A stretch of 64,000 bases of DNA. Origin: CAWJAP01 sp963834365. Lineage in GTDB: Bacteria; Acidobacteriota; Vicinamibacteria; Vicinamibacterales; Vicinamibacteraceae. Shown here in pieces: positions 9,345 to 18,124 of the stretch. The DNA is taken from NCBI GenBank assembly GCA_963834365.1, contig CAWIBS010000030.1, positions 1-64,000 on the forward strand. Direction: 5' to 3'. How positions within the stretch are numbered: the stretch's first letter is position 1; each line of letters begins with the position of its first letter. The position numbers were made by a program, and so were the translations under genes. The notes beneath the pieces were generated by a model that was given only the letters and a program-made list of their open reading frames with translations, was not told the DNA's origin and made no database searches.

Positions 9345-10747
9345 TCATTCCAGTTCCAGCTGCTGGGGGGCAATGCTGCGGACGGCCTGATCGATCGGCT
9401 CCAGGGGCTCGATCGCCCGGCGGGAGCCGGCCCCCAGCTGCTCGAGCTTGCGGGCGGCGGGAAGCACCCGGCTCTCGAGCGAGCCGACCGCCTGGTTGTA
9501 GACCTCGACGGTCTTCCCCAGCATCCCGCCCATCTTCGAGACATGGTCGATGAGCACGGCCATGCGCTCGCTGAGCTCGCGCCCGACGTCGCTGATCCGC
9601 TGCGCGTGTTCGGCGACTCGCTCCTGGCGCCAGCCGTACTCGACGGCCCGCAGCAGGGCGAACAGGGTCGCCGGCGTGGCGAGCACGACTCGCTGCGCCA
9701 GCGCCCATTCGACCAGCCCCGGTTCACGCTCGGCCGCGGCGGCGAGAAACGAATCGTTCGGAATGAAGAGCACGACGAACTCGGCGCTTTCCTCGAGCTC
9801 GCTGGCGTAGCCACGCTGGGCGAGCTTCTGCACGTGCGTCCGCACCTGCTGGAGATGCTTGTCGAGCGCCGCCTCGCGCGCCTTGTCGTCGGTCGCCTCG
9901 ACGGCATCGAGATAGGCGGCGAGCGGCACCTTCGCATCGACGATGACCACGCGATTGGACGGCATGCGGACGATGACGTCGGGACGGAGGCGCCCGGTTT
10001 CGGTCGTGACGACCTCCTGCTCCATGAAGTCACAGAACGCCGACATGCCCGAGAGCTCGGCAATCCGTCGGAGCGCGATCTCGCCCCATCGTCCGCGCAC
10101 GTGCGGCGTCCTGAGCGCGAGCACGAGCCGCGCCGTCTCGTCCCGCAGCGCGGCGTGGGCGGAGGCGACGTCGCGGAGCTGTTCGCCGACGGTGCCGAGC
10201 TCGCGTTGCCGGCGCTCCTCGGCGTCGCGGGCTTCGCGCTGGTAGACGTCGAGCGCCTGCTGCAGCGGCGTCACCAGTCCCTGAATCGCGGCGCGGCGGG
10301 CGTCGAGATCGCCGGTCGCCTCCTCGCGCAGGGCCTTGAACTTCTCCTCGGCGAGCTGCAGGAAATCCCGGGACGAGGCGGACAGCGCGTCGGACGCGAG
10401 GGCCTGGAACGCGTCCGACAGGCGTGACCGCGCCTCGTCCAGCAGACGGCGTTCCGCTTCGGCGTGGCGCGTCGTCTCGGCAGCACGCGCGTCGGCGGCC
10501 GCCCGTGCGCGATCGGCGTCGGAGAGCGAGGCCCGCAGCGCCGACTGTTCCCGCTCGAGCGCGCTGGCCCGCTGCCGCAACTCGTCGGCGCGAGCCGTGG
10601 ACGCCGCAGCCAGGCTCTCGGCCGCACGCACCACCTCCGCCGCCGCCGCCCGCGACCGCAGCGAAACGACGACCCACGTCGCGAGGCTGCCGAGGACGGC
10701 GCCCGCACGATCAGGAGAGCGGAGAGCAGGGCGGAATCGGGGGACAA
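9345..10747 (-). CDS. rmuC: DNA recombination protein RmuC
   Basis: The main frame (10634 to 9345) encodes the RmuC core: a long coiled coil (about the first 190 residues, Ala/Arg/Glu-rich) followed by the nuclease-like domain with VRGRWGEIALRRI, PDVIVRMPSN and VVIVDAKVPL. RmuC limits DNA inversions and is related to restriction-endonuclease-fold enzymes. The membrane anchor lies upstream in another frame, starting at TTG 10747 (MSPDSALLSALLIV). Adding one base near 10708 joins it to VLGSLATWVVVSLRSRAAAA and then to the main frame. The true protein would be about 467 residues, inner-membrane anchored. Its stop sits next to the 27-bp palindrome. Confidence 0.9.
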
Positions 10748-10748
10748 C

Positions 10749-10918
10749 GCTACGGGCTACGGGCTACGGGCTACAGACTGCGGGCCGGTCTTTAGTCGAT
10801 CGAGTCTTCGGTCTTCGGTCGTTGGTCGTTGGTCGTTGGTCCCTGGTCGTTGCGTAGCTCCGGGTTGGTGCTGGTCAGTCTGGTAGCTGGTCGCTGGTCG
10901 CTGGTCTGCTGGTCTTCA
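10749..10918. repeat. Degenerate heptamer array (GGGCTAC then GGTCNNT units)
   Basis: Bases 10749-10786 are tandem GGGCTAC-type units; 10804-10851 and 10872-10917 are GGTCNNT units (GGTCTTC, GGTCGTT, GGTCCCT, GGTCGCT), with a short irregular part between. The period is seven. In the direction of the flanking minus-strand genes the array begins exactly at the SIMPL stop codon and ends at the rmuC start. Similar arrays occur at 21290-21397, 22425-22562, 34682-34793, 48409-48476 and 56331-56520. Confidence 0.9.
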
Positions 10919-11629
10919 CCGATTGCCGCCCAGCGCGACGGTGAGCGTGACACGGGCGCGGATCTCGACCTCGCCCGGCTGGATCGGTGTTTCAACGGCC
11001 CGGTCCGCGCTCGCCCGCGCGGCCATCATGTAGGGCCGCGGCGGTGGCGGCTCCGCGCTACCCTGATCTTCGATCCTGACGATGCGATCGAGTGAGCGTC
11101 CGGCGCCCGCGGCCGCGGCCTCGGCCCGCGCCCGCGCGTCCTGGACGGCGCGGGTCAGCGCCTGCCGCGCGATCGCCTCGCGGTTCTTGACGTCGAAGCG
11201 CAGACTGCTCACCGAGGTGGCACCGGACTGCACCGCGAGGTCGATCACTTCGCCGACGCGCTCGATCGCGTCGATGCGCACCTCGATCGAGTTCCGCGAG
11301 ACGTACCCGCGCAGCGTCTGCCGGCCGTTCGCATAGTCGAACTCCGGCTGGAGATCGTAGTGCACGGTGCGAATCGCGTCCGCCCCGAGGCCGGCGCTCT
11401 TCAGCTTCTGCTGCACCGCGCTCATCGCCGCCGCGGTGAGCTTCTGCGCCTCGGCCGGCGCTTTGGCGCGTGCCTCGGCGACGAAGACGATGAATGCCTG
11501 ATCGGCGGCGTGCTTGAGGACCGCTTCACCGGCTGTCACCACGACATCGGGCTCGGGAGCCGCCGGCTTGGGTGTCTGGATCACCGCCGCCAGCGTCGCC
11601 AGCAGCAGGCCTGTGGACATGAGCGGCAT
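10916..11629 (-). CDS. SIMPL-domain (DUF541) exported protein
   Basis: The product has a signal peptide (LLLATLAAVIQTP) and one SIMPL/DUF541 domain covering most of the chain (VVVTAGEAVLKHAADQAF, LQPEFDYANGRQTLRGY, a C-terminal IRARVTLTVALGG). These proteins are periplasmic or outer-membrane associated; some form large oligomers and protect against oxidative stress, but the biochemical role is unknown. The frame is open to 11650, but AAGGAG at about 11636-11641 fits best with the ATG at 11629 (MPLMSTGLL). About 237 residues. The stop codon lies at the edge of a heptamer array. Confidence 0.85.
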   Translation of the reverse strand: MPLMSTGLLLATLAAVIQTPKPAAPEPDVVVTAGEAVLKHAADQAFIVFVAEARAKAPAEAQKLTAAAMSAVQQKLKSAGLGADAIRTVHYDLQPEFDYANGRQTLRGYVSRNSIEVRIDAIERVGEVIDLAVQSGATSVSSLRFDVKNREAIARQALTRAVQDARARAEAAAAGAGRSLDRIVRIEDQGSAEPPPPRPYMMAARASADRAVETPIQPGEVEIRARVTLTVALGGNR

Positions 11630-11692
11630 CATCTCTCCTTCACCATTCAACGTCGGCGTGGGCGCGCAGCACCGGTGGGCATCGATCGCGAC

Positions 11693-12136
11693 TCACCGCT
11701 CGAGCAAGGGCCGCAACGCCCGGAGGGCGAACTCCAGAACGTCCTCGTCGGTGAGCGCCCGCACCGGCGCGCCCTCGCGCACCGGCTCATCTGCCGTGGT
11801 CAGGCGATTGCCGAGCGCGTAGCTGGAGCGGCCGATCACGACCGGAGGGTGCTGCGAGCCATCGAGCACGACCTCGATGAAGTCGTCTCTCGAGCGGTCA
11901 GACGCCAGGCGCACCGAGCCGGCCGGCGTCAGCACCTGGAAGGCCAGTCCTTCCGCCTTCAGCGCCGACGCCAGGTGCCGGAAGACCGGAATCGCCCGCT
12001 CCTCGAGAAACGCCTCGTACTCGCGCCCCGCCTCGGCCGCCGCCGCACGCCTGACAGGAGCTTCCCGGCGGACGACGTCCATGGTGTGCTTCAATCGTTT
12101 GCGGACCTCGCCGGCCTCGAGCATGACTGCGATCAT
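11693..12136 (-). CDS. Conserved hypothetical protein
   Basis: This 147-residue soluble protein starts at ATG 12136 (MIAVMLEAGEVRKRLKHTMD). It is helical at first (AAAAEAGREYEAFLEERA), then has a mixed alpha/beta core (FRHLASALKAEGLAFQVLTP, FIEVVLDGSQHPPVVIGR) and a C-terminal helix (DEDVLEFALRALRPLLER). No signal peptide or membrane segment is seen and I do not recognise a family. It follows ubiE/menG on the same strand with a gap of about 70 bases, so it may be co-transcribed with it. The frame runs on upstream without a stop into the middle of ubiE; the methionine at 12136 is the sensible start. Confidence 0.6.
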   Translation of the reverse strand: MIAVMLEAGEVRKRLKHTMDVVRREAPVRRAAAAEAGREYEAFLEERAIPVFRHLASALKAEGLAFQVLTPAGSVRLASDRSRDDFIEVVLDGSQHPPVVIGRSSYALGNRLTTADEPVREGAPVRALTDEDVLEFALRALRPLLER

Positions 12137-12204
12137 ACACGAGTACAGAAGGTCCGAGGTACCGAGGTACGACCGAGGTACCGACTGAGGAGAAGAGGTC
12201 TGCG

Positions 12205-12926
12205 TCAGCGGGTCGCTTCGTGGATCGCCATCAGCCCGCCGAGCAGGGGATGCCAGCGGGCGTCGCCAAAACCGGCCTCGCGCAGGAGCGAGACGACCGC
12301 GTCGGCGCCGGGGTAGCGCTTGATGGACTCGGGAATGTAGCGATACGTGTCCGGATCGCCATGCAGCGCCAACCCGACCACCGAGCCGACGATGGTCAGG
12401 TACGACAGGTACGCGGCGCGCACGACGGGCTGACGCGGGTGATTGAAGTCGAGTGAGACCAGCCGGCCGCCGGGACGCAGAACGCGGGCGCATTCGACGA
12501 GGGCGCGATCGAGCCGCGGGACGTTGCGCAAGCCGTAGCCGGTCGAGGACGACCTCGACCGTGCCGGTTGCGATCGGCAGCGCGGTCATGTCGCCGACGA
12601 GAAACGGCAGCACCTCGGCGCCCGGCCTGCCGCGCGCGATCGTGACCATGTCCGGCACCAGGTCGAGCGCGACGACCTGAGCCCCGCGAGCGGCCGCCGC
12701 GAGCGCCAGGTCGCCGGTCCCGCACGCCAGATCGACGACCCGAACACCAGGCGCCATGCCGCGCGAGATCGAGCGCCCGCCTTTTCCAGGACTGATCGCG
12801 TCCGAACGAAAGGAGCCGCGTCACGAAATCGTAGCGGTGGGCGATCGTGGCGAACAGGCGCGCGTTGTAACGCCGCTTGTCCGCCGGCGAATCGAACGCA
12901 CGGGCGAGGCGCACGCGTTCGGGCAT
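12205..12926 (-). CDS. ubiE: Demethylmenaquinone/ubiquinone methyltransferase (UbiE/MenG), two frameshifts
   Basis: Three overlapping frames join into one class I SAM methyltransferase. Piece 1 (from ATG 12926) has IAHRYDFVTRLLSFGRDQSWKRRAL. Piece 2 has the SAM motif VVDLACGTGDLALAAA. Piece 3 has LRNVPRLDRAL and VLRPGGRLVSLDFNHP. This is the usual UbiE/MenG order; the enzyme makes the last C-methylation of menaquinone (and ubiquinone where present). The breaks are near 12760 (cgcggcatg for cgcgcatg) and near 12545 (gaccggc for gacggc, restoring the DGYGLRNV signature). Both are single extra bases at CpG sites, so the gene is probably intact in the organism. Expected length about 240 residues. 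Confidence 0.85.
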
Positions 12927-12945
12927 TTGCTAGGATCAGTCGAGC

Positions 12946-13617
12946 ATGTTGCCGTCGAGCACCGTCGAAAATTATCTCAAGGCGATCCATGTCGCGCAGA
13001 GCCGCCTCGATGGTGCCCGGGCGCTGGTGCCGATGGGACAGCTCTCCACGGCGCTCGGGGTCGTCCCCGGCACGGCGACCTCAATGGTGAAGGCGCTGGC
13101 CGATGCCGGCCTCGTGACCTACGAGCCGTATTCCGGCGTCCGGCTGACACCGGCGGGCGAAAAGCTGGCGGCCGCCGTTCTGCGGCGGCACCGCTTGATT
13201 GAGCTCTTCCTCGTGCAGGTGATGGGCATGAGCTGGGCGGAGGTTCACGACGAGGCCGAGCAGCTCGAGCATGCGGTGTCGGATCGGCTGATCGATCGCA
13301 TCGACGCCATGCTGGGACGGCCGGCCGTGGACCCTCATGGCGATCCGATCCCGGACACCGAAGGCGTCATCCCGCCGGCCGATCACCAGACGCTGCTCAC
13401 GTGTCCGATCGATCAGCCACTCGTCGTGAGCCGGGTGGTCGATCAGGACGCGGCATTTCTCCGGTTCATCGAGCAGAGCGAGCTCAAACCCGGCCAGCCC
13501 GTGATCGTCGAGGGACGTGACGCGGCTGCGGACCGGGTCGTGGTCCGAACGGCCAGCGAGCGGACGGTGGCGCTCGGAACCCGAGCCGCCTCCAAACTGC
13601 TGGTCGAAGTGCGCTGA
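12946..13617 (+). CDS. DtxR/MntR-family metal-dependent transcriptional regulator
   Basis: The 223-residue protein has an N-terminal winged helix (TVENYLKAIHVAQ, LGVVPGTATSMVKALADAG), a dimerisation domain with metal ligands (HRLIELFLVQVMGMSW, HDEAEQLEHAVS, DPHGDPIP) and a C-terminal SH3/FeoA-like domain (about 150-223). This is the order of DtxR/IdeR/MntR proteins, which repress iron or manganese uptake genes when metal is bound. The HDEAEQLEH motif is the usual metal-binding helix. It starts 19 bases from the divergent ubiE gene. The feoAB operon at 61-64 kb in this window is a possible target, but I see no clear binding site. Confidence 0.87.
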   Translation: MLPSSTVENYLKAIHVAQSRLDGARALVPMGQLSTALGVVPGTATSMVKALADAGLVTYEPYSGVRLTPAGEKLAAAVLRRHRLIELFLVQVMGMSWAEVHDEAEQLEHAVSDRLIDRIDAMLGRPAVDPHGDPIPDTEGVIPPADHQTLLTCPIDQPLVVSRVVDQDAAFLRFIEQSELKPGQPVIVEGRDAAADRVVVRTASERTVALGTRAASKLLVEVR

Positions 13618-13646
13618 CGCCCAGCGTGCCGGATCCGCCAAACCAG

Positions 13647-14309
13647 TCACGTCAGCAGCGTGACGAGCTCGTCGAACGACTCGACGTGCGGTTCGTCGTC
13701 GCGCAGCCCCTCCGCCGGCGCCTCACCGAAGCCATAGCCGGCAAAGCAGACGCGCGCGCCGGCGCGGCGCGCCGTGTCCACATCGACCCACGAGTCGCCG
13801 ACCATCAACGTCTCGGCCGGCTCGACGCCGGCGCGGCGGGCCAGCGCATGAAACCCGGTCGGATCGGGCTTGCGGCCGAGCGCCGTGTCCCCGCCGACGG
13901 CGCCCACGAGCAGGCGGCTCCAGCCGAAGTGCGCCAGGAGACGATCGGTGGAGACCTGCGGCTTGTTCGTCAGCACTGCCAGGCGGCCGCGCGTCGCCAG
14001 TCGCTCGAGCCCGGCGGCGACGCCCGGGTACGGCCGCGTATGATGGAGCAGCCGCCGGTCGTAACACGTGACGAAACGTGCGAGGGCCTCATCGACGTCC
14101 GCGGCCGCACCACTGGTCCGCAGGATCCGCGCGACCAGCGTGCGAGCGCCTTCACCGACCATGCGGATCACGATCTCGTCCGCGAGCGGCGCCTGCGCGT
14201 AGCTGGCGAGCATCGCGTTGGCCGAGTCGGCGATGTCCTGCCGCGAGTCGATCAGCGTCCCGTCCAGGTCGAAGACGATGAAGCGGGGTCGAAAGCCGTT
14301 GAGTGTCAT
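13647..14309 (-). CDS. gph: HAD-superfamily hydrolase, phosphoglycolate phosphatase-like
   Basis: From ATG 14309 the 220-residue product shows all HAD motifs: motif I FVFDLDGTLIDS (seen as IVFDLDGTL), motif II LAVLTNKP, the lysine in ALGRKPDPTGF and motif IV MVGDSWVDVDTA. The helical cap of type C1 lies between motifs I and II. Length and the Gly-Asp-Ser motif IV fit the Gph/PGP class that removes 2-phosphoglycolate produced in DNA repair or oxygenation reactions, though HAD enzymes are often promiscuous. It is convergent with the DtxR-like gene, about 30 bases apart, and no terminator is obvious. Confidence 0.82.
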   Translation of the reverse strand: MTLNGFRPRFIVFDLDGTLIDSRQDIADSANAMLASYAQAPLADEIVIRMVGEGARTLVARILRTSGAAADVDEALARFVTCYDRRLLHHTRPYPGVAAGLERLATRGRLAVLTNKPQVSTDRLLAHFGWSRLLVGAVGGDTALGRKPDPTGFHALARRAGVEPAETLMVGDSWVDVDTARRAGARVCFAGYGFGEAPAEGLRDDEPHVESFDELVTLLT

Positions 14310-14423
14310 GCGTATCCGGTCAACACAACGGAGCCGTGCGTCTAGCTTACTGTCGGGCGTGCGACATCGAATCCCGAGCCCGCTCGCGCCGTGGGTCTCG
14401 CGTCCGATTCGGGGGGCGCATAG

Positions 14424-15107
14424 GTGAGCGCCGCTCCGGGCGACGTCAGCCCGCGGCCGACCGGCGCGGTGCTCTGCTCGGCGGGACTCGACAGCGCCGT
14501 TCTCCTGGCCGAGGAGGCGCGAACCGCCGTCATCCTTCCGATTTACGTCAGCGTCGGGTTCGCCTGGGAGGCCGCCGAGCGCCAGGCGCTCGCGCACCTC
14601 CTCGCGTCGCCGCCGTTCGTCGGGCGCGTGGCTCCGGCCGTGATCCTCACCTTCGACATGCGCGACCTCTATCCGGCGGGCCACTGGGCCATCACCGGTA
14701 CTCCACCCGCCTATGACACGCCCGACGAGGATGTCTACATCGTCGGTCGCAACATCACGCTGCTGGCAAAGGCAGCCATCTGCTGCGCCTACCAGGACGT
14801 CGCCCGTCTTGCGATCGGTCCCCTGGCTGGAAATCCGTTTCCCGACGCCACCGCCGACTTCTTCGCCGCCATGAGCCGTGCGCTGTCGCTCGGGCTCGAT
14901 CGTCCCCTCGAGATCGCCGCCCCGTTCGCGGCGTTGGACAAGTCGTCCGTCATCCGGCTCGGCGCCCGCCTCGGCGTCGATTTCGCGCGGACGCTGTCCT
15001 GCATGAACCCCCAGAGCCTCCGGCACTGCGGGCGCTGCAGCAAGTGCCGGGAGCGCCGCGACGCGTTTGCGCAAAGCGGCATTCCGGACCCGACGCAGTA
15101 CGCGTGA
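14424..15107 (+). CDS. queC: QueC-like 7-cyano-7-deazaguanine synthase (ExsB family)
   Basis: The 227-residue protein starts at GTG 14424. The PP-loop reads LCSAGLDSAVL, i.e. SAGLDS instead of the usual SGGLDS, so one conserved glycine is alanine. Further family features are VYIVGRNITLLAKAA, the segment DKSSVIRLGARLGVD and a C-terminal zinc site with four cysteines (CMNPQSLRHCGRCSKC). QueC converts 7-carboxy-7-deazaguanine to preQ0 with ATP and ammonia, on the way to queuosine. No queD, queE or queF lies nearby. The altered PP-loop leaves some doubt between true QueC and a related ExsB-family enzyme. Confidence 0.78.
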   Translation: MSAAPGDVSPRPTGAVLCSAGLDSAVLLAEEARTAVILPIYVSVGFAWEAAERQALAHLLASPPFVGRVAPAVILTFDMRDLYPAGHWAITGTPPAYDTPDEDVYIVGRNITLLAKAAICCAYQDVARLAIGPLAGNPFPDATADFFAAMSRALSLGLDRPLEIAAPFAALDKSSVIRLGARLGVDFARTLSCMNPQSLRHCGRCSKCRERRDAFAQSGIPDPTQYA

Positions 15108-15161
15108 CCGCAGTCCGATCCCGCGATTTCGACACGGCCTCCCGCGGGCCGGCGCTCGGGC

Positions 15162-15234
15162 AGTGTCCGCTTCAGCCGGACCCCTGTGCCGGACGCGAAT
15201 CGGCTCCGCGTAGTGTCCGGCTTCAGCCGGACCC
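15162..15234. repeat. Two copies of a GTCCGGCTTCAGCCGGAC palindrome in an otherwise empty gap
   Basis: The gap 15108-15287 holds no gene. It contains GTGTCCGCTTCAGCCGGAC at about 15163-15182 (one arm base missing) and TAGTGTCCGGCTTCAGCCGGACCC at 15211-15234. The unit between the copies (TGCCGGACGCG followed by AATCGG) is also repeated, so the whole block looks like a tandem duplication. The same palindrome recurs at 32514-32537 and 41307-41332. Confidence 0.8.
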
Positions 15235-15287
15235 ACGTGCCGGACGCGGAATCGGAGCGCGGAAGGTCGCGGCCACGAACGGAAGGC

Positions 15288-16235
15288 CTATCGCTCGAGG
15301 TCGGTGGGAGGTGGAAGGGTGGGTGGATGTTTCCCCGGAAGCCGCTTCAGCGCAATGGCGCCGTCGCGAGTGCGCAGACGGACGATCTCGCCGCCACCGC
15401 CGAGCGTGCCCCGAATGACGCCCCGCGGGAGGTCCGGCAGGCTGGAGAACGTCAGTGCCGGATCGACGCGAGCGCGTCCGTCCCGCGTCTCCGCGTCGAT
15501 GGCCGCTGCCAGTCCGTCGGGAACGTAGAGCACCATCTGGCCTTCACCAGACGACAGGCTCCATTCCGAATCAACTCGCGTCCCGGGCAGCAGTTTGATC
15601 ACGACCGACCCGTCCGAGGTGCGGGCACTCAGTTTGTCGAGACGTCCGTGGATGGTGATGCTGCCGTCCCCGGTCGTCACGTCACAGCGACCGTCCACGC
15701 CTTCGAGCTTCACCGCGCCTTCGTCGGTCTGGGCGAACACGTCGCCCGACAGATCGAGACCACTGACATTGCCGTCGTTCGACCGAAGTTCCAGGCGGCC
15801 CCTCACACGCTCGACGCTGAGCGCCCCGTCCCCGGTCCGAAGCGTGACGTTGCTGCCCGTCGGAACCGACGCCACGAGCCGGGCGTGACGCGAGCGGGTC
15901 GTCACGACGCCGAATGCGTATTTTTTCGCACCCGGCTGTCGCGCTTCCACGGAAACCTGCTGCCCGTTCTGCTCGGAGACGACTTCGATCGCCTGGACCT
16001 CGCCACGATCGCGTCCCCGCTTCTCGACCTCGACGTACACCTCGTCGCGGTCCCAGCCCCGCACGACGATGGCGCCGTCGAAGGTCGCCAGGCGAACGTC
16101 GGGAACGCCCGTCACCTGGAACCGCTTCTCTTCGCGGGCTTTGTAGCCGTCCGACTCCACGGTGACCACGCAGCCGGCTGCCAGTGTGGTCGCCGCGGCG
16201 AGAGCGCCAAGTCGGATGGTGAGTCGAGGGACCAT
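15288..16235 (-). CDS. DUF4097-type beta-strand repeat lipoprotein
   Basis: The N-terminus has a lipobox-like end of signal peptide (ATTLAAGCVV), so the 315-residue product is probably a lipoprotein. The body is a series of short repeated strands with the pattern TGDGALSVERV, SNDGNVSGLDL, TDEGAVKLEGV, TGDGSITIHG, TSDGSVVIKLL, i.e. a right-handed beta-helix-like DUF4097 (adhesin-like) fold. Function unknown; relatives are often near anti-sigma factors in Bacteroidetes and Acidobacteria, but none is present here. It is preceded by a short upstream region with an inverted repeat (16280-16306) that may hold its promoter or operator. Confidence 0.78.
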   Translation of the reverse strand: MVPRLTIRLGALAAATTLAAGCVVTVESDGYKAREEKRFQVTGVPDVRLATFDGAIVVRGWDRDEVYVEVEKRGRDRGEVQAIEVVSEQNGQQVSVEARQPGAKKYAFGVVTTRSRHARLVASVPTGSNVTLRTGDGALSVERVRGRLELRSNDGNVSGLDLSGDVFAQTDEGAVKLEGVDGRCDVTTGDGSITIHGRLDKLSARTSDGSVVIKLLPGTRVDSEWSLSSGEGQMVLYVPDGLAAAIDAETRDGRARVDPALTFSSLPDLPRGVIRGTLGGGGEIVRLRTRDGAIALKRLPGKHPPTLPPPTDLER

Positions 16236-16279
16236 GTACTGATTAGACGAAAAACAATGCGACCGGGGCCATGCAACAT

Positions 16280-16306
16280 TGTTGCCCGTGTTACGGGCAG
16301 GTAACA
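16280..16306. promoter_or_regulatory. Imperfect palindrome upstream of the DUF4097 gene
   Basis: The stretch TGTT-GCCCGT-gtt-ACGGGC-aggt-AACA forms an inverted repeat within the short gap before the DUF4097 gene. It could be an operator or a stem-loop. No T-run follows, so it is not a clear terminator. No regulator can be assigned. Confidence 0.3.
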
Positions 16307-16330
16307 GGTCTAGACGGGTATGACTCTACT

Positions 16331-16425
16331 GTGGTTCCAGTAACGCTGGGGGACTGGGGAAATGGGGGACTGGGGGACTGGGCGGACTGGGGCGGCTGGG
16401 CGATGCGGCTGGAGCGGTTGGAGCG
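16331..16425. repeat. G-rich degenerate repeat, G-quadruplex potential
   Basis: From about 16346 the plus strand has repeated GGGGACTGG-type units (GGGGGACTG, GGGGAAATG, GGGGGACTG, GGGCGGACTG) and then GGCTGGAGCGGTTGGAGCGG. Runs of three to five G separated by short loops occur at least five times in about 60 bases, the pattern of a G-quadruplex. It lies directly after the stop of the DUF5615 gene. The units look like a relative of the heptamer arrays found elsewhere in the window. Confidence 0.65.
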
Positions 16426-16430
16426 GCTGG

Positions 16431-16859
16431 TTAGTCGGGCCAGCCGGTATGCGCGTAGACGATCCGGCCGGCCAGAGGGAGGCCGCTGCACTGGGTTGGC
16501 GGAGCGCCCTTCCGCAGCAGCGCCGAGTCCACACGGCGGAGAACCTCCTCGAACCGGCGCTCGTCCGGGGCCGAGAGGACGATGATCCCGCCGCTCTCGC
16601 CCGGGGGGAAGCGCCGCGGGTCGGTGAAGTCGCGGTCGAGCGTGACGAGCGTCCGCCGCATCTCCCGCGCGACGCGAAAATGTTCGGCGTCGGCGGCGCG
16701 GCGCAGATCGGAATGTTCGAGCACGAAGAAGACATCCCAGCACAGCACCTGCCGCATGAAGCGGACGAGGCCGAGCGGCACGTTGGCGTCGGCGTAAACG
16801 CGGGGCGCGTCGGCGTGACGCTCGACAATGGGTCCCAGCTCTGAGGACAGGGTGCCCAT
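16431..16859 (-). CDS. DUF5615 PIN-like protein (possible orphan toxin)
   Basis: The 142-residue product from ATG 16859 (or a slightly longer form from ATG 16877) shows the DUF5615 pattern: VYADANVPLGLVRFM near the start, then a helix pair (HSDLRRAADAEHFRVARE) and TLVTLDRDFTDP. The aspartates in ADANV and LDRDF match the acidic centre of PIN-fold nucleases. Members are usually the toxin partner of a DUF433 antitoxin. No such antitoxin is seen on either side: upstream is a divergent PH-domain gene and downstream the G-rich repeat. It may be an orphan or a non-toxic relative. Confidence 0.7.
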   Translation of the reverse strand: MGTLSSELGPIVERHADAPRVYADANVPLGLVRFMRQVLCWDVFFVLEHSDLRRAADAEHFRVAREMRRTLVTLDRDFTDPRRFPPGESGGIIVLSAPDERRFEEVLRRVDSALLRKGAPPTQCSGLPLAGRIVYAHTGWPD

Positions 16860-16976
16860 GACGAGATAGCCTATCATCAGCCACGGACGATATCTAAGCC
16901 ACGGGAGCCAGATCGCGACAGGAGCGGATGAAGATGCAGGACGAGGCTGTCGTGACTCGACGTCGGGGAGCGACTC

Positions 16977-17430
16977 GTGGATCCTCTGACCTTGTCGATC
17001 GCGGCCGGCATTCTCGCCGTGGTGCTCCTGGTGCCGGTCGTTGTGATCTGGCGGAAAGGGCGGCCCTTCGGCAAGGGCGAAGTGTTCCGCGCGAGCCGGT
17101 TGAGCAAAGGCAACCGGCTGTTCCCGACGCAGGTGGCGATCACGCCACAAAGCGTCGTGCACTACACGCCGCAGATGGTCGGCAAGCCACGAGCACTCGA
17201 TTCACATGGCGCACGTCTCGTCGGTCAGCATCGACACGGGCTTGCTCTTCTCGGACGTGATCATCGAGACGACGGGCGGGGCGGGATCGATTCGGTGCCG
17301 CGGCCATCGCAAGGGTGATGCGGTGCGGATGAAGCAGCTGATCGAGCAGCACCAGACGTCGTACTATCGCGGCGCGGCGCCCGCGAGCGGGCACGCCGAC
17401 CTGATCGATCCGACGTGTCCGATGCGCTGA
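16977..17430 (+). CDS. Membrane protein with bacterial PH-like domain (frameshifted)
   Basis: From GTG 16977 the protein has one N-terminal membrane helix (LSIAAGILAVVLLVPVVVIW) and then a bacterial pleckstrin-homology-like (DUF304/bPH) fold: VAITPQSVVHYTPQMVGK followed, in another frame, by HMAHVSSVSIDTGLLFSDVI, IRCRGHRKGD and a C-terminal helix. The frame change is near 17195. Length about 150 residues. bPH proteins are found at membranes; their ligands are mostly unknown. The end overlaps the reductase gene start by about 16 bases. Confidence 0.6.
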
Positions 17431-18121
17431 CCCTGCCGATTCGCTCGGTCGCCGTCACGTCGCCGCTCGACGCGGCTGGTGCGGCTCGACCTCGGCAGCG
17501 GGCCGTTCGTGTTCCGGGCGGGGCAGGCCGCCTGATCGGCGCGCACGGACAGGCCGAGCGCCGTCCCTACTCGATTGCCTCGTCACCCGACGACGCGGTG
17601 CGCCACCGCCGGTCGAGTTCCTGCATCAAGGTGGACGAGACGGGCGATCGCGGGTCTGCATCTGTCGCCGCTCGTCGAAGGCACGCGTCTGGACTTCGAA
17701 GGGCCGTTCGGATCGTTCACGCTCTCCGACTCGCCTGCGCCGGCCTATCTCTTCGTCGCCGGCGGAACGGGCATCGCGCCGCTGCGCTCGATGCTGCGGC
17801 ACCTCATCGCGAACGGCCACCGCGAACCGATGTCGGTCATCTACAGCGCGCGCACGCAGTCACGAGCTCGCGTTTCGCGCCGAGCTCGAGCGGCTGGCGC
17901 AACGACGGCTGATTCGTCTGCTGCTCACGGTGACGGGCGAAGAGGCGGGCGCGTGGCCGGGTGAACGCGGCCGCATCGGCCTGGCGCACCTCGAAGCGAT
18001 GCTGCCGGATCGCGGGGCGTTGTGCTATTTGTGCGGACCGCCGGCGCTGGTCGAGGAGGTGCCGGCACTGCTGCGCCAGCTCGAAGTCGGGTCGGGCCAG
18101 ATCCGCTTCGAGGAATGGTAG
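17415..18121 (+). pseudogene. Ferredoxin-NADP+ reductase-like flavoprotein, several frameshifts
   Basis: Pieces in three frames form one FNR-type oxidoreductase of about 235 residues: FAD-binding RRPYSIASSP (about 17560), the NAD(P)-binding VAGGTGIAPLRSML (about 17755) and the C-terminal LCYLCGPPALVEEV (about 18030). Such enzymes move electrons between NAD(P)H and a one-electron partner. No 2Fe-2S domain follows, so the partner would be a separate protein. Breaks lie near 17480-17530, 17620-17650, 17865 and perhaps more. As in the neighbouring fabI, the motifs themselves are unharmed. Start GTG 17415 gives SDALTLPIRSVAVTSP. Confidence 0.6.
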
Positions 18122-18124
18122 GCC

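Noticed and set aside
7758..10427. Long plus-strand open frame of 889 codons
   Set aside because: It lies opposite the sulfur-carrier fusion and rmuC genes, which have clear motifs, and its sequence is Arg/His/Glu-rich with no domain; it is an antisense shadow typical of GC-rich DNA.
10749..10918. CRISPR array
   Set aside because: The repeat unit is seven bases with no spacers and no cas genes nearby; the arrays are simple tandem repeats.
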